The notes: generated by a model not told the origin, from the letters alone. Counted from the first letter of the stretch, positions 1 to 8,880 are shown. The stretch is DNA of 64,000 bases from Ideonella aquatica (GCF_018069755.1 NZ_JAGQDE010000003.1:248001-312000), one strand, 5' to 3'. Program-made: numbers and translations.

Positions 1-996
1 CCCGCCCCGGCCCCTGCGCCGGAGGCTGCCCCGGCCGCGCCGGTGCAGGCCAGCGTGCCGGTGCAGCCGCTGGCGCTGGAGCCGCTGCTGCGCGAGTTCA
101 AGGACGATCTGCTGCGCGAGCGCCGCTCCGCACGCCGCTGGAACATCGGGGTCCGGCTGGGCTGGCTGGCGCTGTTCGTCTTCCTGGTCTGGAGCGCGTT
201 CAGTGCCCAGCCGGGCGCCAAGACCCACCCCAACGCCGGTCCGCACACCGCGCTGGTGGAGGTGCGCGGCGAGATCGCGGTGGACACCGAGGCCAACGCC
301 GAGAACCTGATCGGCGCGATCAAGTCGGCGATGGAGGACGGCGGCTCCGAGGCGGTGGTGCTGCGCATCAACTCGCCCGGCGGCAGCCCGGTGCAGGCCG
401 GCATCATCAATGACGAGATCCGCCGTCTGAAGGCCCTGCACAAGAAGAAGGTCTACGCGGTGGTCGAGGAGATGTGCGCCTCAGGTGCCTACTACATCGC
501 TGCGGCGGCCGACGAGATCTATGTCGACAAGGCCAGCCTGGTGGGCTCGATCGGGGTGCTGATGGATGGCTTCGGCTTCACCGGCCTGATGGACAAGCTG
601 GGTGTCGAGCGCCGCCTGCTCACGGCCGGCGAGAACAAGGGCATGCTCGACCCGTTCTCGCCGCAGAACGACAAGCAGACCGCCTACGCCAAGGCGATGA
701 TCGGCCAGATCCACGAGCAGTTCATCCAGGTGGTGCGCGAGGGCCGCGGCGACCGCCTGAAGGAAACGCCCGAGACCTTCTCGGGCCTGTTCTGGAACGG
801 CGAGGAGGCGGTCAAGCTGGGCCTGGCCGATGCGTTCGGCAACCTCGATTTCGTCGCCCGCGAGGTGGTCAAGGCCGAGCACGTGATCGACTACACCCCA
901 CAGGAGAACGTCGCCGAGCGCCTGGCCAAGCAGTTCGGCGCCTCGATCGGCCAGGGCGCCGTGAAGGCGCTGCGCCAGATCGCGCCGATCCGCTGA
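1..996 (+). CDS. sppA: S49 family (SppA-like) signal peptide peptidase, 5' partial
   Basis: A membrane-anchored serine protease of family S49, which in other bacteria degrades cleaved signal peptides in the membrane. The frame is open to the window edge with a Pro/Ala-rich stretch, so the true start probably lies outside; an internal GTG at 43 is the first start codon seen. Counting from that GTG, one transmembrane helix lies at about residues 39-54. The nucleophile motif CASGAYYIA gives Ser147 and the GENKG motif gives the general base Lys199, the Ser-Lys dyad of short SppA enzymes. SPGGS at 111-115 is the conserved oxyanion-region loop. It converges on a cytochrome gene. SohB-like is the alternative name; family assignment is firm. 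Confidence 0.88.
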   Translation, partial: PAPAPAPEAAPAAPVQASVPVQPLALEPLLREFKDDLLRERRSARRWNIGVRLGWLALFVFLVWSAFSAQPGAKTHPNAGPHTALVEVRGEIAVDTEANAENLIGAIKSAMEDGGSEAVVLRINSPGGSPVQAGIINDEIRRLKALHKKKVYAVVEEMCASGAYYIAAAADEIYVDKASLVGSIGVLMDGFGFTGLMDKLGVERRLLTAGENKGMLDPFSPQNDKQTAYAKAMIGQIHEQFIQVVREGRGDRLKETPETFSGLFWNGEEAVKLGLADAFGNLDFVAREVVKAEHVIDYTPQENVAERLAKQFGASIGQGAVKALRQIAPIR

Positions 997-998
997 CG

Positions 999-1292
999 TC
1001 AGCGCACCGAGGCCAGCAGGTGGTCCAGCGCTGAGGCCACTTCCTCGTCGCTCAGCTTGGGGTTGCCCGCTTTGGGGGGCATCGCGCCCTTGCCCTTGAG
1101 GGCCGAAGCCAGCAGGGCGTCGCGCCCGGTCTCCAGGCGCGGGGCCCAGGCCGCCTTGTCGCCGAACTTCGGCGCATTGGCCAGGCCGGGCACGTGGCAC
1201 ATCGCGCAGTTCTGGTTGTAGACGGTGGGGCCATCGGCGGCCGCGGCCAGCAGCGGTGCGCACAGGGCCAGGCCCAGCAGGGTCTTCGTCAT
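999..1292 (-). CDS. Small periplasmic c-type cytochrome (c5-like)
   Basis: A 97-residue single-haem cytochrome c, probably a soluble periplasmic electron carrier. It begins with a signal peptide (Lys near the start, hydrophobic core, cleavage near AAAA-DG). The haem motif CAMCH follows shortly after, and GAMPP near residue 70 supplies the likely axial methionine. Size and motif spacing match cytochrome c5/class I small cytochromes. It ends 2 bases from the end of the converging peptidase gene and has no redox-enzyme partner beside it, so its electron donor and acceptor are unknown. Confidence 0.85.
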   Translation of the reverse strand: MTKTLLGLALCAPLLAAAADGPTVYNQNCAMCHVPGLANAPKFGDKAAWAPRLETGRDALLASALKGKGAMPPKAGNPKLSDEEVASALDHLLASVR

Positions 1293-1519
1293 CGGGGGTC
1301 TCCTCGGTGGGTTTTCAACGCGGTGCCCCGGGGCGCAAGCCGTGTGCCAGGCGGTCCGCGCGCCCGCGCAACCGTTTCCGCGCGCATGCGCACGGCGCTG
1401 TTTCAGGGTTCCCCCGGGGATCTGAGCCGCCAGGCGTGCCAGCGCGGCACGCCTGGCGTCAGATCAGGACACGGCCCCAGTGGGCCTGCGACAGGCCCGC
1501 GATCGGTTCCAATAGCGGC

Positions 1520-1921
1520 ATGAGCCGACCTCGCAGCTGGCTGCGCCGCTTCCAGGCGGCGCGCCTGGCCACCTACCTGATCGCCCTGTGGAAACTGGCG
1601 CGACACCCACGCACGCCGCGCCTGGCGCGCTGGGTGGCGCTGGCCGTGCTGGCCTATGCGGTCAGCCCGATCGACCTGATCCCCGACTTCATCCCGGTGC
1701 TGGGTCAGCTCGACGACCTGGTGCTGATCCCGGCCGGCGTGGCCCTGGTCGTGCGGCTGACGCCCGGCGAAGTGTGGCAGGACTGCCTGCGCGCCGCCGA
1801 GACCCAGGCCGAGGTGCTGCCCCAGCTGCGCGGCGGCCTGTTCGCGATCATCGCGCTGTGGCTGGTGCTGCTGATGCTCTTCGTGTGGTGGCTGGGCAGC
1901 ACGGTCTGGAACGGCGCCTGA
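1520..1921 (+). CDS. DUF1232 (YkvA-like) membrane protein
   Basis: A 133-residue protein carrying the DUF1232 core, recognisable from the segment [20 protein letters not shown] at about residues 50-70, which is the family signature ([11 protein letters not shown]). A second hydrophobic helix closes the C terminus (about 110-130). The reading frame stays open upstream to 1256, but the ATG at 1520 is preferred because the upstream part is low-complexity Arg/Pro sequence and the family normally starts here. The family has no established biochemical function. It converges on the arginase gene with 1 base between the stops. Confidence 0.82.
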   Translation: MSRPRSWLRRFQAARLATYLIALWKLARHPRTPRLARWVALAVLAYAVSPIDLIPDFIPVLGQLDDLVLIPAGVALVVRLTPGEVWQDCLRAAETQAEVLPQLRGGLFAIIALWLVLLMLFVWWLGSTVWNGA

Positions 1922-1922
1922 C

Positions 1923-2840
1923 TCAGGCGCGCATCAGCGTGCTCTTGCCAAACAGGCTTTCGATCAGGTCCACCGCCAGCTCGGCGGTCTTGTTGCGCAG
2001 GTCCAGCGCCGGGTTCAGCTCGACCACGTCCAGGCTGCCCAGGCGGCCAGTGTCGGCAATCATCTCCATGCACAGCTGCGCCTCGCGGTAGGTGGGGCCG
2101 CCGGGCACGGTGGTGCCCACGCCGGGCGCGATGTCGGGGTCGAGGAAGTCGACGTCAAAGCTCACGTGCAGGTGGGTGTTGGCGTCCAGCGTGGCCAGCG
2201 CCAGCTCCATCGCGTGGCGCATGCCCATCTCGTCGATGTAGCGCATGTCGAACACCTCCAGGCCCGCCTGGTGGACAAAGCGCTTTTCGCCCGGGTCGAC
2301 GCTGCGGATGCCGATCTGGCGGATCCACCTGGGGTGGATGGCTGGCACCTGGCCGCCGATCTCGATCAGCTCACGTGGGCCGTGGCCGCACAGGCAGGCC
2401 ACCGGCATGCCGTGGATGTTGCCGCTGGGGGTGAGCTCGTTGGTGTTGAAGTCGGCGTGGGCGTCCAGCCACAGCACGCGCAGCTTCTTGCCGGTTTCGC
2501 GGCAGTGGCGCGCCACCGCGCTGATCGAGCCCAGCCCCAGGCAGTGGTCACCGCCCAGCAGGATGGGCAGGCGGCCCAGCGCCAGCTCGGCGTGCACCGC
2601 CTCGTGCACGAGGCGGTTCCAGGCCACCACCTCGGGCAGGTGGCGGTAGCCGTTGACCGGCGGTTGCCAGGGGTTGGCCGGTCCGGACAGGTTGCCGCGG
2701 TCGACCACGTCCACGCCATGGCTTTCAAGGATAGGGCCGATGTTGGCCACCCGCAGGGCCTCGGGGCCCATGCTGGCGCCGCGCGCCCCGGCACCGATGT
2801 CGGTGGGGGCGCCGATCAGGGAGACGAGTGGGTGCTGCAT
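1923..2840 (-). CDS. rocF: Arginase
   Basis: Hydrolyses L-arginine to ornithine and urea; 305 residues, a normal length for bacterial arginase. All three manganese-binding signatures of the ureohydrolase fold are present: GGDHCLGLG, DAHADFNT and SFDVDFLDP. The stretch TPSGNIHGMP after DAHADFN is the arginase-type substrate loop and argues against agmatinase or formiminoglutamase. The first GGDH serine is replaced by cysteine. The frame runs open far upstream, but MQHPLVSLIGAPTDIGAG is the conserved N terminus, fixing the start at 2840. No urease or ornithine genes lie nearby; it is divergent from a ParA-like gene. Confidence 0.93.
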   Translation of the reverse strand: MQHPLVSLIGAPTDIGAGARGASMGPEALRVANIGPILESHGVDVVDRGNLSGPANPWQPPVNGYRHLPEVVAWNRLVHEAVHAELALGRLPILLGGDHCLGLGSISAVARHCRETGKKLRVLWLDAHADFNTNELTPSGNIHGMPVACLCGHGPRELIEIGGQVPAIHPRWIRQIGIRSVDPGEKRFVHQAGLEVFDMRYIDEMGMRHAMELALATLDANTHLHVSFDVDFLDPDIAPGVGTTVPGGPTYREAQLCMEMIADTGRLGSLDVVELNPALDLRNKTAELAVDLIESLFGKSTLMRA

Positions 2841-2951
2841 GGGGCGCCATTGTGCGCGCGCCGCCGCCGCCGATCCGTCGGTCATGCCCCGCTGTGGCCG
2901 AACTTTCCATGGGCTACCATGGGCTGGTCGACACCAAGACGGAGGCGCGCG

Positions 2952-3572
2952 ATGCCCGTGATCGCCGTGGCCAACCCCAAGGGCGGGGTGGGCAAGAGCA
3001 CCCTGGCCACCAACCTGGCCGGCTGGCTGGCGCGCCAGGGCCATGCCGTGATGCTGGGTGACCTGGATCGGCAGCAATCGTCCTGTCAGTGGCGTGCGCT
3101 GCGCCCGCCGCAGCTGCCGCCGATCGCCGGCTGGGAGCTGCGCGAGGGCGGTCTGGTGCGCCCGCCCAAGGGCACCACGCATGCGGTCATCGACACCCCG
3201 GCGGGGCTGCATGGCAAGAAGCTTGATGCGCTGCTGCGCATCGTCGACCGCCTGCTGGTGCCGCTGCAGCCCAGCCTGTTCGACATCCAGGCCACCCATG
3301 CCTTCATGCAGGCGCTGCGCGAGCACCCGCGTGCCGAGCGCATTGACGTGGCCCTGGTCGGCATGCGGGTCAAGGACCACACCATCGCCCGCGAGCGGCT
3401 GGAGGAGTTTGCCGCCACGCTGCAGGCGCCAATGGTGGCGATGCTGCGCGACACCCAGAACTACGTGCACCTGGCGGCCCATGGCCTGACGCTGTGGGAC
3501 GTGGCGCCGGGCCGGGTCGAGCGCGACCTGGCGCAGTGGGCGCCACTGACAGATTGGCTGTCCCGTCAATAG
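2952..3572 (+). CDS. ParA/MinD-family ATPase, solitary
   Basis: A 206-residue deviant Walker-A ATPase. NPKGGVGKST at residues 8-17 is the P-loop with the signature lysine of ParA/MinD proteins, and a Walker-B-like segment (HAVIDTPAG) follows. No ParB, MinE or parS-like partner is next to it, and it lacks an N-terminal DNA-binding domain, so it resembles the short ParA-like proteins used for positioning protein complexes or plasmids. It lies between arginase (divergent) and a response regulator gene (48 bases downstream). Cargo unknown. Confidence 0.85.
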   Translation: MPVIAVANPKGGVGKSTLATNLAGWLARQGHAVMLGDLDRQQSSCQWRALRPPQLPPIAGWELREGGLVRPPKGTTHAVIDTPAGLHGKKLDALLRIVDRLLVPLQPSLFDIQATHAFMQALREHPRAERIDVALVGMRVKDHTIARERLEEFAATLQAPMVAMLRDTQNYVHLAAHGLTLWDVAPGRVERDLAQWAPLTDWLSRQ

Positions 3573-3620
3573 GGGGCCGCACGTCAGGGCCGCGTGGGCT
3601 GCTGCAGCTAGCATCGGGTC

Positions 3621-4361
3621 ATGGTCCACGCTGCTCGCCTCGCCAAAGTCCTGCTGGTCGACGATCATCCGCTGATCCTGTCCGCGCTGAAGGCCATGAT
3701 CGAGCAGATGCAGCCCGGCGTCCTCGTGACCGCCCTGTCCAGCGCCGCGGCGCTGCGCGAGGCGCTGCAGAACGACGGCGAGCAGGACCTGGTGCTGCTG
3801 GATCTGCAGCTCGGTGATGCCCAGGGCTTTGATCTGCTCAGCACGCTGCGCAGCGGCTACCCGCAGCTGCCGGTGGTGGTGATTTCAGCCTCGGACCGCG
3901 CGGTGGATGTGCTGGCCGCAATCGACCTGGGCGCGATGGGCTACCTGCCCAAGCGCATGAGCACCGAGGCGCTGGCCGATGCCCTGAAGCTGGTCATGGA
4001 GGGCGGCATCTTCGTGCCGCCGCTGCCGCTGGCCGACCTGATGGCGGTGTCCGGGCCGGGCTCGGTGTCGGCGCCCGATGCGGTCTATGCCGGCAAGCTG
4101 TCGGTGGACGACCTGGGCATCACGCCGCGCCAGACCGACGTGCTGCACCTGCTGCTGCAGGGCCTGCCCAACAAGGACATCGCGCGCCGCCTGGGCCTGT
4201 CGGTCGAGACGGTGAAGGACCATGTGCAGGCGGTGCTGCGCTCGCTGGGCGTGTCCTCGCGCACCCAGGCGGTGCTGGCGGTGTCGCGCATGGGGGCGTC
4301 CAAGCGGCGCCTGCGCATCGGCGAGCCGTCGCCGGATGAGGGCGAGCCCACCCCCGAGTGA
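3621..4361 (+). CDS. NarL/LuxR-type response regulator, orphan
   Basis: A 246-residue two-component regulator. Residues 8-125 form a receiver domain with the acidic pair in VDDH and phospho-acceptor Asp61 (LLDLQLGD). A LuxR-type helix-turn-helix occupies about 165-225 (TPRQTDVLHLLLQG, then LGLSVETVKDHVQAVLRSLG). No sensor kinase is adjacent; neighbours are a ParA-like ATPase and scpA (convergent), so its kinase must be elsewhere. The acidic, low-complexity C-terminal tail (SPDEGEPTPE) has no family counterpart. Confidence 0.9.
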   Translation: MVHAARLAKVLLVDDHPLILSALKAMIEQMQPGVLVTALSSAAALREALQNDGEQDLVLLDLQLGDAQGFDLLSTLRSGYPQLPVVVISASDRAVDVLAAIDLGAMGYLPKRMSTEALADALKLVMEGGIFVPPLPLADLMAVSGPGSVSAPDAVYAGKLSVDDLGITPRQTDVLHLLLQGLPNKDIARRLGLSVETVKDHVQAVLRSLGVSSRTQAVLAVSRMGASKRRLRIGEPSPDEGEPTPE

Positions 4362-4370
4362 GCCCGCCGC

Positions 4371-5216
4371 TCAGTGCGGCGTGTAGCTCAGCCGCACGTA
4401 GATCGGCGCAAAGGCCTCGGCCTGGGTCAGCTCCAGCAGGCGCTCGCGCGCCAGCTCCAGCATCGCGATGAAGGTGACCACCATCACCGCCGGTCCGCGG
4501 GTCACGTCGAACAGGTCGCGGAATTCCACAAAGCGCTCGCCCTGCAGGCGGCGCAGCACCACGCTCATGTACTCGCGCACACTCAGCTGCTCGCGGGTGA
4601 TCTTGTGGTGCTGATGCAGCTTGGCGCGCTTCATGATGTCGGCCCAGGCGGCGCGGATGTCGTCAGCGTCCACCTCGGGGAAGCGCGGCGTGATCGCCTG
4701 TTCGATCGTCACCTGGGCGCGCAGCACGTCGCGACCCAGCTGGGGCCGCGCATCCAGGCGCGCGGCGGCCAGCTTCATCTGCTCGTACTCCAGCAGGCGG
4801 CGCACCAGCTCGGCACGCGGATCCTCGGGCTCCTGGCCGTCATCGCTCTTCTTGGGCGGCAGCAGCATTCGCGACTTGATCTCGATCAGCATGGCCGCCA
4901 TCAGCAGGTAGTCGGCTGCCAGCTCCAGGTTGTGGCGTCGGATCTGCTCGACATAGGCCAGGTACTGCCGCGTGACATCCGCCATCGGGATGTCGAGGAT
5001 GTTGAAGTTCTGCTTGCGGATCAGGTAGAGCAGCAGGTCCAGCGGGCCCTCGAAGGCCTCGAGGAAGATCTCCAGCGCATCGGGCGGGATGTACAGGTCG
5101 GTGGGCAGCGCGAACAGCGGCTCGCCGTACAGGCGCGCCACGGCAATGCCGTCCACCACCTGCGGGGTGTCGGCCTCGGGCGCGGGTGGCGCAGGGGGCA
5201 GGACGTCGTCGTTCAC
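4371..5216 (-). CDS. scpA: Segregation and condensation protein A
   Basis: ScpA is the kleisin subunit of the Smc-ScpAB condensin. It bridges the Smc heads and binds ScpB during chromosome compaction. The protein has the family N-terminal signature FEGPLDLLLYLIRKQNFNI and a winged-helix C terminus; 281 residues from the GTG at 5216. A longer reading to 5324 would overlap the upstream DUF3460 gene and adds an Arg/Pro-rich, non-conserved leader, so the GTG is preferred. The DUF3460-scpA order is a recurrent Burkholderiales arrangement. Confidence 0.92.
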   Translation of the reverse strand: MNDDVLPPAPPAPEADTPQVVDGIAVARLYGEPLFALPTDLYIPPDALEIFLEAFEGPLDLLLYLIRKQNFNILDIPMADVTRQYLAYVEQIRRHNLELAADYLLMAAMLIEIKSRMLLPPKKSDDGQEPEDPRAELVRRLLEYEQMKLAAARLDARPQLGRDVLRAQVTIEQAITPRFPEVDADDIRAAWADIMKRAKLHQHHKITREQLSVREYMSVVLRRLQGERFVEFRDLFDVTRGPAVMVVTFIAMLELARERLLELTQAEAFAPIYVRLSYTPH

Positions 5217-5253
5217 GCGCCGCGGGGCCGGGCCGGTGTCGGCCTGGCCAGGA

Positions 5254-5457
5254 TCACTTCTTCTGCGCGAAGTAGACGTAGGCCGTCTGTGGCACCTTGG
5301 CCGTGCGGTAGGCCGCGGCGGCATCGGCGTCCTGCGGGCGGTCCCACAGCAGCGAGCGGCCGGCCAGCTGCTCGGACTCGAGCGTCGGCTTCTTCGACTT
5401 CAGCTCATTGATGAACTGGGTGGCGTCGGACTGGTAGGGCTTCCAGAAGAGCGGCAT
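5254..5457 (-). CDS. DUF3460 family protein
   Basis: A 67-residue protein of the small DUF3460 family, found mostly in beta-proteobacteria and commonly encoded just ahead of scpA, as here (37 bases). Characteristic residues are the opening MPLFWKPYQSDATQFINELK and the closing aromatic segment TAYVYFAQKK. Rich in Lys/Gln, no signal peptide or membrane span, so probably cytosolic. Function unknown; the conserved linkage to scpA suggests co-expression with the condensin gene rather than a proven functional link. Confidence 0.85.
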   Translation of the reverse strand: MPLFWKPYQSDATQFINELKSKKPTLESEQLAGRSLLWDRPQDADAAAAYRTAKVPQTAYVYFAQKK

Positions 5458-5548
5458 AGCGTGGGGCGTGGTTCGACGAAACCGCCGATTTTAGGCCAGG
5501 GGCTGACACCGGGCCTTCAGGCCGTCCCCGCACACGGACAATCGCGCC

Positions 5549-6520
5549 ATGACCGAGACCGAGCTGAAGTTCCAGATCCCCGCCGCCGCGCTGCCCGCCC
5601 TGCGCGAGGAACTGCTGGCCCGCGGCGCCACGCCGCAGTCGCTGCGCGCGCTCTACCTGGACACGCCCGACGGCCGGCTGTCGGCCGCCCGGGCCGCGCT
5701 GCGCCTGCGCCTGGAGGGCGAGGCCGGCTGGGTGCAGACCGCCAAGGCGCTGGGCGCCGATGTCCTGACCCGGCTGGAGCACGATGCGCTGGTCGGCCCG
5801 GCGCCTGAGCCGCCAGCCCTGGACCTGGCGCGCCACGCCGGCACGCCGGTGGCCCAGGCGCTGCAGGCCGCGCTGCAGGGCGCCACCGCAGCCCTGAGCG
5901 TGGTCTTCGAGACCGATGTGCAGCGCCTGCGCCTGGACGCCCCCGCGCCCTCGGGCGCCTGGGTCGAGCTGGCACTCGATGAAGGCGCGGTGCGTGCCGC
6001 GGGCCGCGAACTGCCGCTGGCCGAGATCGAGTTCGAGCTGCGCAGTGGCGAGCCAGCGGCGCTGCTGCACCTGGCGGCCGAGGCGGTGGGCCGCCACGGG
6101 CTGTGGCTGGACACCCGCAGCAAGGCCGAGCGCGGCCACCTGCTGGCGCGCAAGCTGCCCGCCACGCCGCCGCGCGCCGTGGCGCGCCCGGCCGCCAGCC
6201 TGCCCGCGCGTGCCGCCGTGGCGGGCCTGCTGGACGGCGTGCTGGCCAGCGCCAGCGTGCTGGCCGACCCGGACATGCCCGCCGAGGCCGCTGCCCCGCA
6301 CCTGAGCGCCTGGCTGCGCGGCCTGGCCGAGCTGCTGCAGGTGCTGGGCCGTGCGGCGGCCGACGAAGCCCCACCCGACCCGGCCTGGGCCGAGACCCTG
6401 GTGGCCCTGCTGGCGCCGCTGGACACCCAGCCGATGGTGGGCGCCGCCGCCCGGGTGGCCCGCGGCGAGCGCTACAACCGGCTGGTGCTGGCGCTGCTGG
6501 GTTGGTCGCAGCCGCTCTGA
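5549..6520 (+). CDS. CYTH-domain protein, probable inorganic triphosphatase
   Basis: A 323-residue CYTH-domain protein related to E. coli YgiF. The N-terminal ETELKF contains the ExExK metal/triphosphate-binding signature, and further tunnel residues appear as ALRLRLEG, LDEGAVRAAG and EIEFELRSG. Residues about 1-205 form the tunnel domain, and the Ala/Leu-rich remainder is consistent with a shortened CHAD-like helical region. The expected reaction is hydrolysis of tripolyphosphate to pyrophosphate and phosphate. It diverges from DUF3460 and is followed by a 7-bp hairpin. Confidence 0.82.
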   Translation: MTETELKFQIPAAALPALREELLARGATPQSLRALYLDTPDGRLSAARAALRLRLEGEAGWVQTAKALGADVLTRLEHDALVGPAPEPPALDLARHAGTPVAQALQAALQGATAALSVVFETDVQRLRLDAPAPSGAWVELALDEGAVRAAGRELPLAEIEFELRSGEPAALLHLAAEAVGRHGLWLDTRSKAERGHLLARKLPATPPRAVARPAASLPARAAVAGLLDGVLASASVLADPDMPAEAAAPHLSAWLRGLAELLQVLGRAAADEAPPDPAWAETLVALLAPLDTQPMVGAAARVARGERYNRLVLALLGWSQPL

Positions 6521-6521
6521 A

Positions 6522-6548
6522 CCCCTAGCCTCGGCCTTGGCCTAGGGG
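6522..6548 (+). terminator. Possible hairpin terminator after the CYTH gene
   Basis: Inverted repeat CCCCTAG (6522-6528) and CTAGGGG (6542-6548) beginning 2 bases after the CYTH stop codon. No T-tract follows, so it may instead slow polymerase or protect the 3' end. Confidence 0.4.
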
Positions 6549-6643
6549 GATGGTCGGCCGCAGCCGACCTGCGGGAATCCGTTTGTACGAGGGACGGGAC
6601 GGCAGTGGCCGGACCGCACAGACCTCAACCATTCGGAGCCCCC

Positions 6644-7006
6644 ATGCACATCCGCCCCATGCCCTTCGCCCTGGCCGCCCTGGTCAGCCTGTCCGCCCTG
6701 GCCGCGTCGGCCCAGGCCGCGGGCCATGCCAACGCCGATCACCCCGCGGTGGCCCAGCAGCGCCTGGCCACCCAGGCCGGCATCGACACCAACCACTTCC
6801 TGGTGCAGCCGCCGGCCACCGTGACCTGGGCGGTGCGGACCGACGCCCCGGTGCGCCACGCCAACGCCGACCATCCGGCCGTGGCGCAGCAGCGGCTGGC
6901 TGCCCAGACGGGCATCGACGCCAACCATTTCCTGGTGCAGCCTCCCGCCTCGGTGACCTGGGTCGACCTGCCCACGCCCACCCGGCTGGCCGCCGTGGCG
7001 CGCTGA
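6644..7006 (+). CDS. Small secreted protein with two 35-residue repeats
   Basis: A 120-residue protein that I do not recognise. Residues 1-25 are a clear signal peptide ending ASAQAA. The mature part is almost entirely two copies of a 35-residue unit (28-62 and 72-106, period 44), identical at 31 of 35 positions and starting HANADHPAVAQQRL, with a second block NHFLVQPPA followed by VTW. No cysteines, no membrane span. It is predicted to be periplasmic or exported. It stands alone between a hairpin upstream and the convergent SulP gene 1 base downstream. Related short proteins with an HPAV...FLVQPPA pattern may exist in Burkholderiales, but I cannot assign a role. Confidence 0.75.
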   Translation: MHIRPMPFALAALVSLSALAASAQAAGHANADHPAVAQQRLATQAGIDTNHFLVQPPATVTWAVRTDAPVRHANADHPAVAQQRLAAQTGIDANHFLVQPPASVTWVDLPTPTRLAAVAR

Positions 7007-7007
7007 G

Positions 7008-8651
7008 TCAGAGGGCCTCGACGCCCGGGATGATGGCCTCGGCGCCCAGTTCGGCGGCAAAGCCCGAGCGCTGGATCAGCCCCAGCGGCTGCGGGTTCAC
7101 GCTGGCCAGCACCAGGGCGATGCCGCGCCGCTTCAGCGCCGCGTGCAGCTGCTCCAGCGCGTCCAGGCCCGAGGTGTCCATCGACACCAGGCGGTGCATC
7201 TCCAGCACCACGGTACGGGTGCCCTCGGGCACCTGCTCGGGCAGGGCCTCGATCTTGCCCACGGCGCCAAAGAACAGCGAGCCGAACAGCTCGAAGACCT
7301 CGTTGCCGGGCGGCAGGCCCTCGTGCGGCACATGGGTCACGCTGAACAGCGTGCCCATGCGGTAGATGAAGAAGCCGCAGGCCGCCAGCAGGCCCATCTC
7401 CACCGCCACCGTCAGGTCGAACACCACGGTCAGCACGAAGGTGCCCAGCAGCACCGTGCGGTAGGGCAGCAGGAACTGGCGCAGCCGCGCGAACTCGCGC
7501 CACTCGCCCATGTTCCAGGCCACGAACAGCAGGATGCCGGCCAGCGCCGCCAGCGGCACATGCTGGGCCAGCGGCGCCGCCACCAGCACGATCACCAGCA
7601 GCGTCAGCGCATGCAGCATGCCGGCCACGGGCGTGCGGCCGCCGGCGCGCACATTGGTGACCGTGCGGGCGATCGTGCCGGTGGCCGGGATGCCACCGAA
7701 GAAGGGCGTGACGAAGTTCGCCACGCCCTGGGCCATCAGCTCCTGGTTGGGGTCGTGGCGCGGGATCTCGGCCATGTTATCGGCCACACGCGCGCACAGC
7801 AGCGACTCGATCGCGCCCAGCAGCGCGATGGTGATGGTCGGGATCACCAGCTGCTTGGCCGTGGCCCAGGTGAACTCGGGCAGATCAAAAGCGGGCAGCG
7901 CCTGCGGGATGCCGCCGAACTTGCTGCCGATGGTCTCCACCGGCAAGGCCAGCAGTTGCGCCACCACCGTGGCCCCGGCCAGCGCGATCACCGTGCCCGG
8001 TACCTGCGCGGCGTGGCGGCGGAACTTGTCGCGCCAGGTCTGCGGGCCGACCGGCATGGTGTAGCTCTTGGGCCAGATCACCACCAGCGCCAGGCAGGCC
8101 AGGCCGATCGCCACGGCCCAGGGGTTGACGCTGTCCAGGTGGCGCGCCAGCGTGGCGATCTGCGAGAAGAAGTCCCCCGGCATCTTCGCCACCTGCAGGC
8201 CCAGCAGGTCCTTCAGCTGGCTCAGGCCGATCAGCACCGCGATGCCATTGGTGAAGCCGATCACGATGGACACCGGGATGTAGCGCACCAGCGCGCCGAG
8301 CTTCAGCCAGCCCATGATGAACAGCAGCACGCCGGCCAGCGAGGTGGCGATCAGCAGATTGGCCAGACCGTAGCGCTCGACGATGCCGTAGACGATGACG
8401 ATGAATGCGCCGGCTGGCCCGCCGATCTGCACGTTCGAGCCGCCCAGCGCCGAGATCAGGAAGCCGGCGATGATGGCCGTGAACAGGCCGGCCTCGGGCT
8501 TGACGCCGCTGGCAATGGCAAAGGCCATGGCCAGCGGCAGCGCGACGATGCCCACGGTCAGGCCGGCACCCAGGTCCTTGGCGAAGGACAGGCGGTCATA
8601 GCCCTGGACAGCCTGGATCAGGCGCGGCTGAAAACGGTGCAGGCGAGCCAT
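7008..8651 (-). CDS. SulP/SLC26-family anion transporter with STAS domain
   Basis: A 547-residue inner-membrane transporter for sulfate, bicarbonate or another anion. The transmembrane part (about residues 25-420) has the SulP signatures GLTVGIVALPLAMAFAIASG near the N terminus and the AGPAGAF-like NVQIGGPAGAF segment. A cytoplasmic STAS domain fills the C terminus (about 435-547; SMDTSGLDALEQL is the STAS nucleotide-loop region). Length is normal for the family. Substrate cannot be told from sequence; no carbonic anhydrase or sulfur-assimilation gene is beside it. A ribbon-helix-helix gene sits 4 bases upstream on the same strand and could be co-transcribed. Confidence 0.9.
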   Translation of the reverse strand: MARLHRFQPRLIQAVQGYDRLSFAKDLGAGLTVGIVALPLAMAFAIASGVKPEAGLFTAIIAGFLISALGGSNVQIGGPAGAFIVIVYGIVERYGLANLLIATSLAGVLLFIMGWLKLGALVRYIPVSIVIGFTNGIAVLIGLSQLKDLLGLQVAKMPGDFFSQIATLARHLDSVNPWAVAIGLACLALVVIWPKSYTMPVGPQTWRDKFRRHAAQVPGTVIALAGATVVAQLLALPVETIGSKFGGIPQALPAFDLPEFTWATAKQLVIPTITIALLGAIESLLCARVADNMAEIPRHDPNQELMAQGVANFVTPFFGGIPATGTIARTVTNVRAGGRTPVAGMLHALTLLVIVLVAAPLAQHVPLAALAGILLFVAWNMGEWREFARLRQFLLPYRTVLLGTFVLTVVFDLTVAVEMGLLAACGFFIYRMGTLFSVTHVPHEGLPPGNEVFELFGSLFFGAVGKIEALPEQVPEGTRTVVLEMHRLVSMDTSGLDALEQLHAALKRRGIALVLASVNPQPLGLIQRSGFAAELGAEAIIPGVEAL

Positions 8652-8655
8652 CGGA

Positions 8656-8862
8656 TCACCGTGCGGCGGGGTCGTCGTTCCCGGCCGCCGCCGCCGCGCT
8701 GCCGCTGGGCTGGTAGGACACGCCGTGGGCCGCCAGGTGGTCGCGGATCAACTGGCGCACCACCTGCGAGGGCGTGCGGTCCTGGGAGGCACACAGGCGC
8801 TCGAAGGCGGCCTTTTTGGCCGGATCAATCAGCACGGTCAGCCGGGCGGTCTTGAGTTCCAT
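8656..8862 (-). CDS. Ribbon-helix-helix (CopG/Arc-type) DNA-binding protein
   Basis: A 68-residue protein with the ribbon-helix-helix pattern: beta strand ARLTVLIDPAKKAAFERL then helix-turn-helix DRTPSQVVRQLIRDHLAAHG. Such proteins are dimeric repressors, often autoregulatory. The Met at 8862 is chosen because the strand begins just after it; an upstream Met at 8937 would add 25 non-conserved residues and cover the operator-like palindrome. It is divergent from the DUF1275 gene and 4 bases ahead of the SulP gene, so it may control either. The Ala-rich tail is not conserved. No toxin partner is visible. Confidence 0.75.
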   Translation of the reverse strand: MELKTARLTVLIDPAKKAAFERLCASQDRTPSQVVRQLIRDHLAAHGVSYQPSGSAAAAAGNDDPAAR

Positions 8863-8880
8863 GCGGCGCAGTTCAAAAAC

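Noticed and set aside
1293-1519. Possible small gene between the cytochrome and the DUF1232 gene
   Set aside because: Open frames here are Arg/Pro-rich without ribosome site; I see only likely promoter sequence for either neighbour.
2841-3668. Extension of arginase to 3668
   Set aside because: The extra 276 codons are antisense to the ParA-like gene; arginase homologues begin at the Met at 2840.
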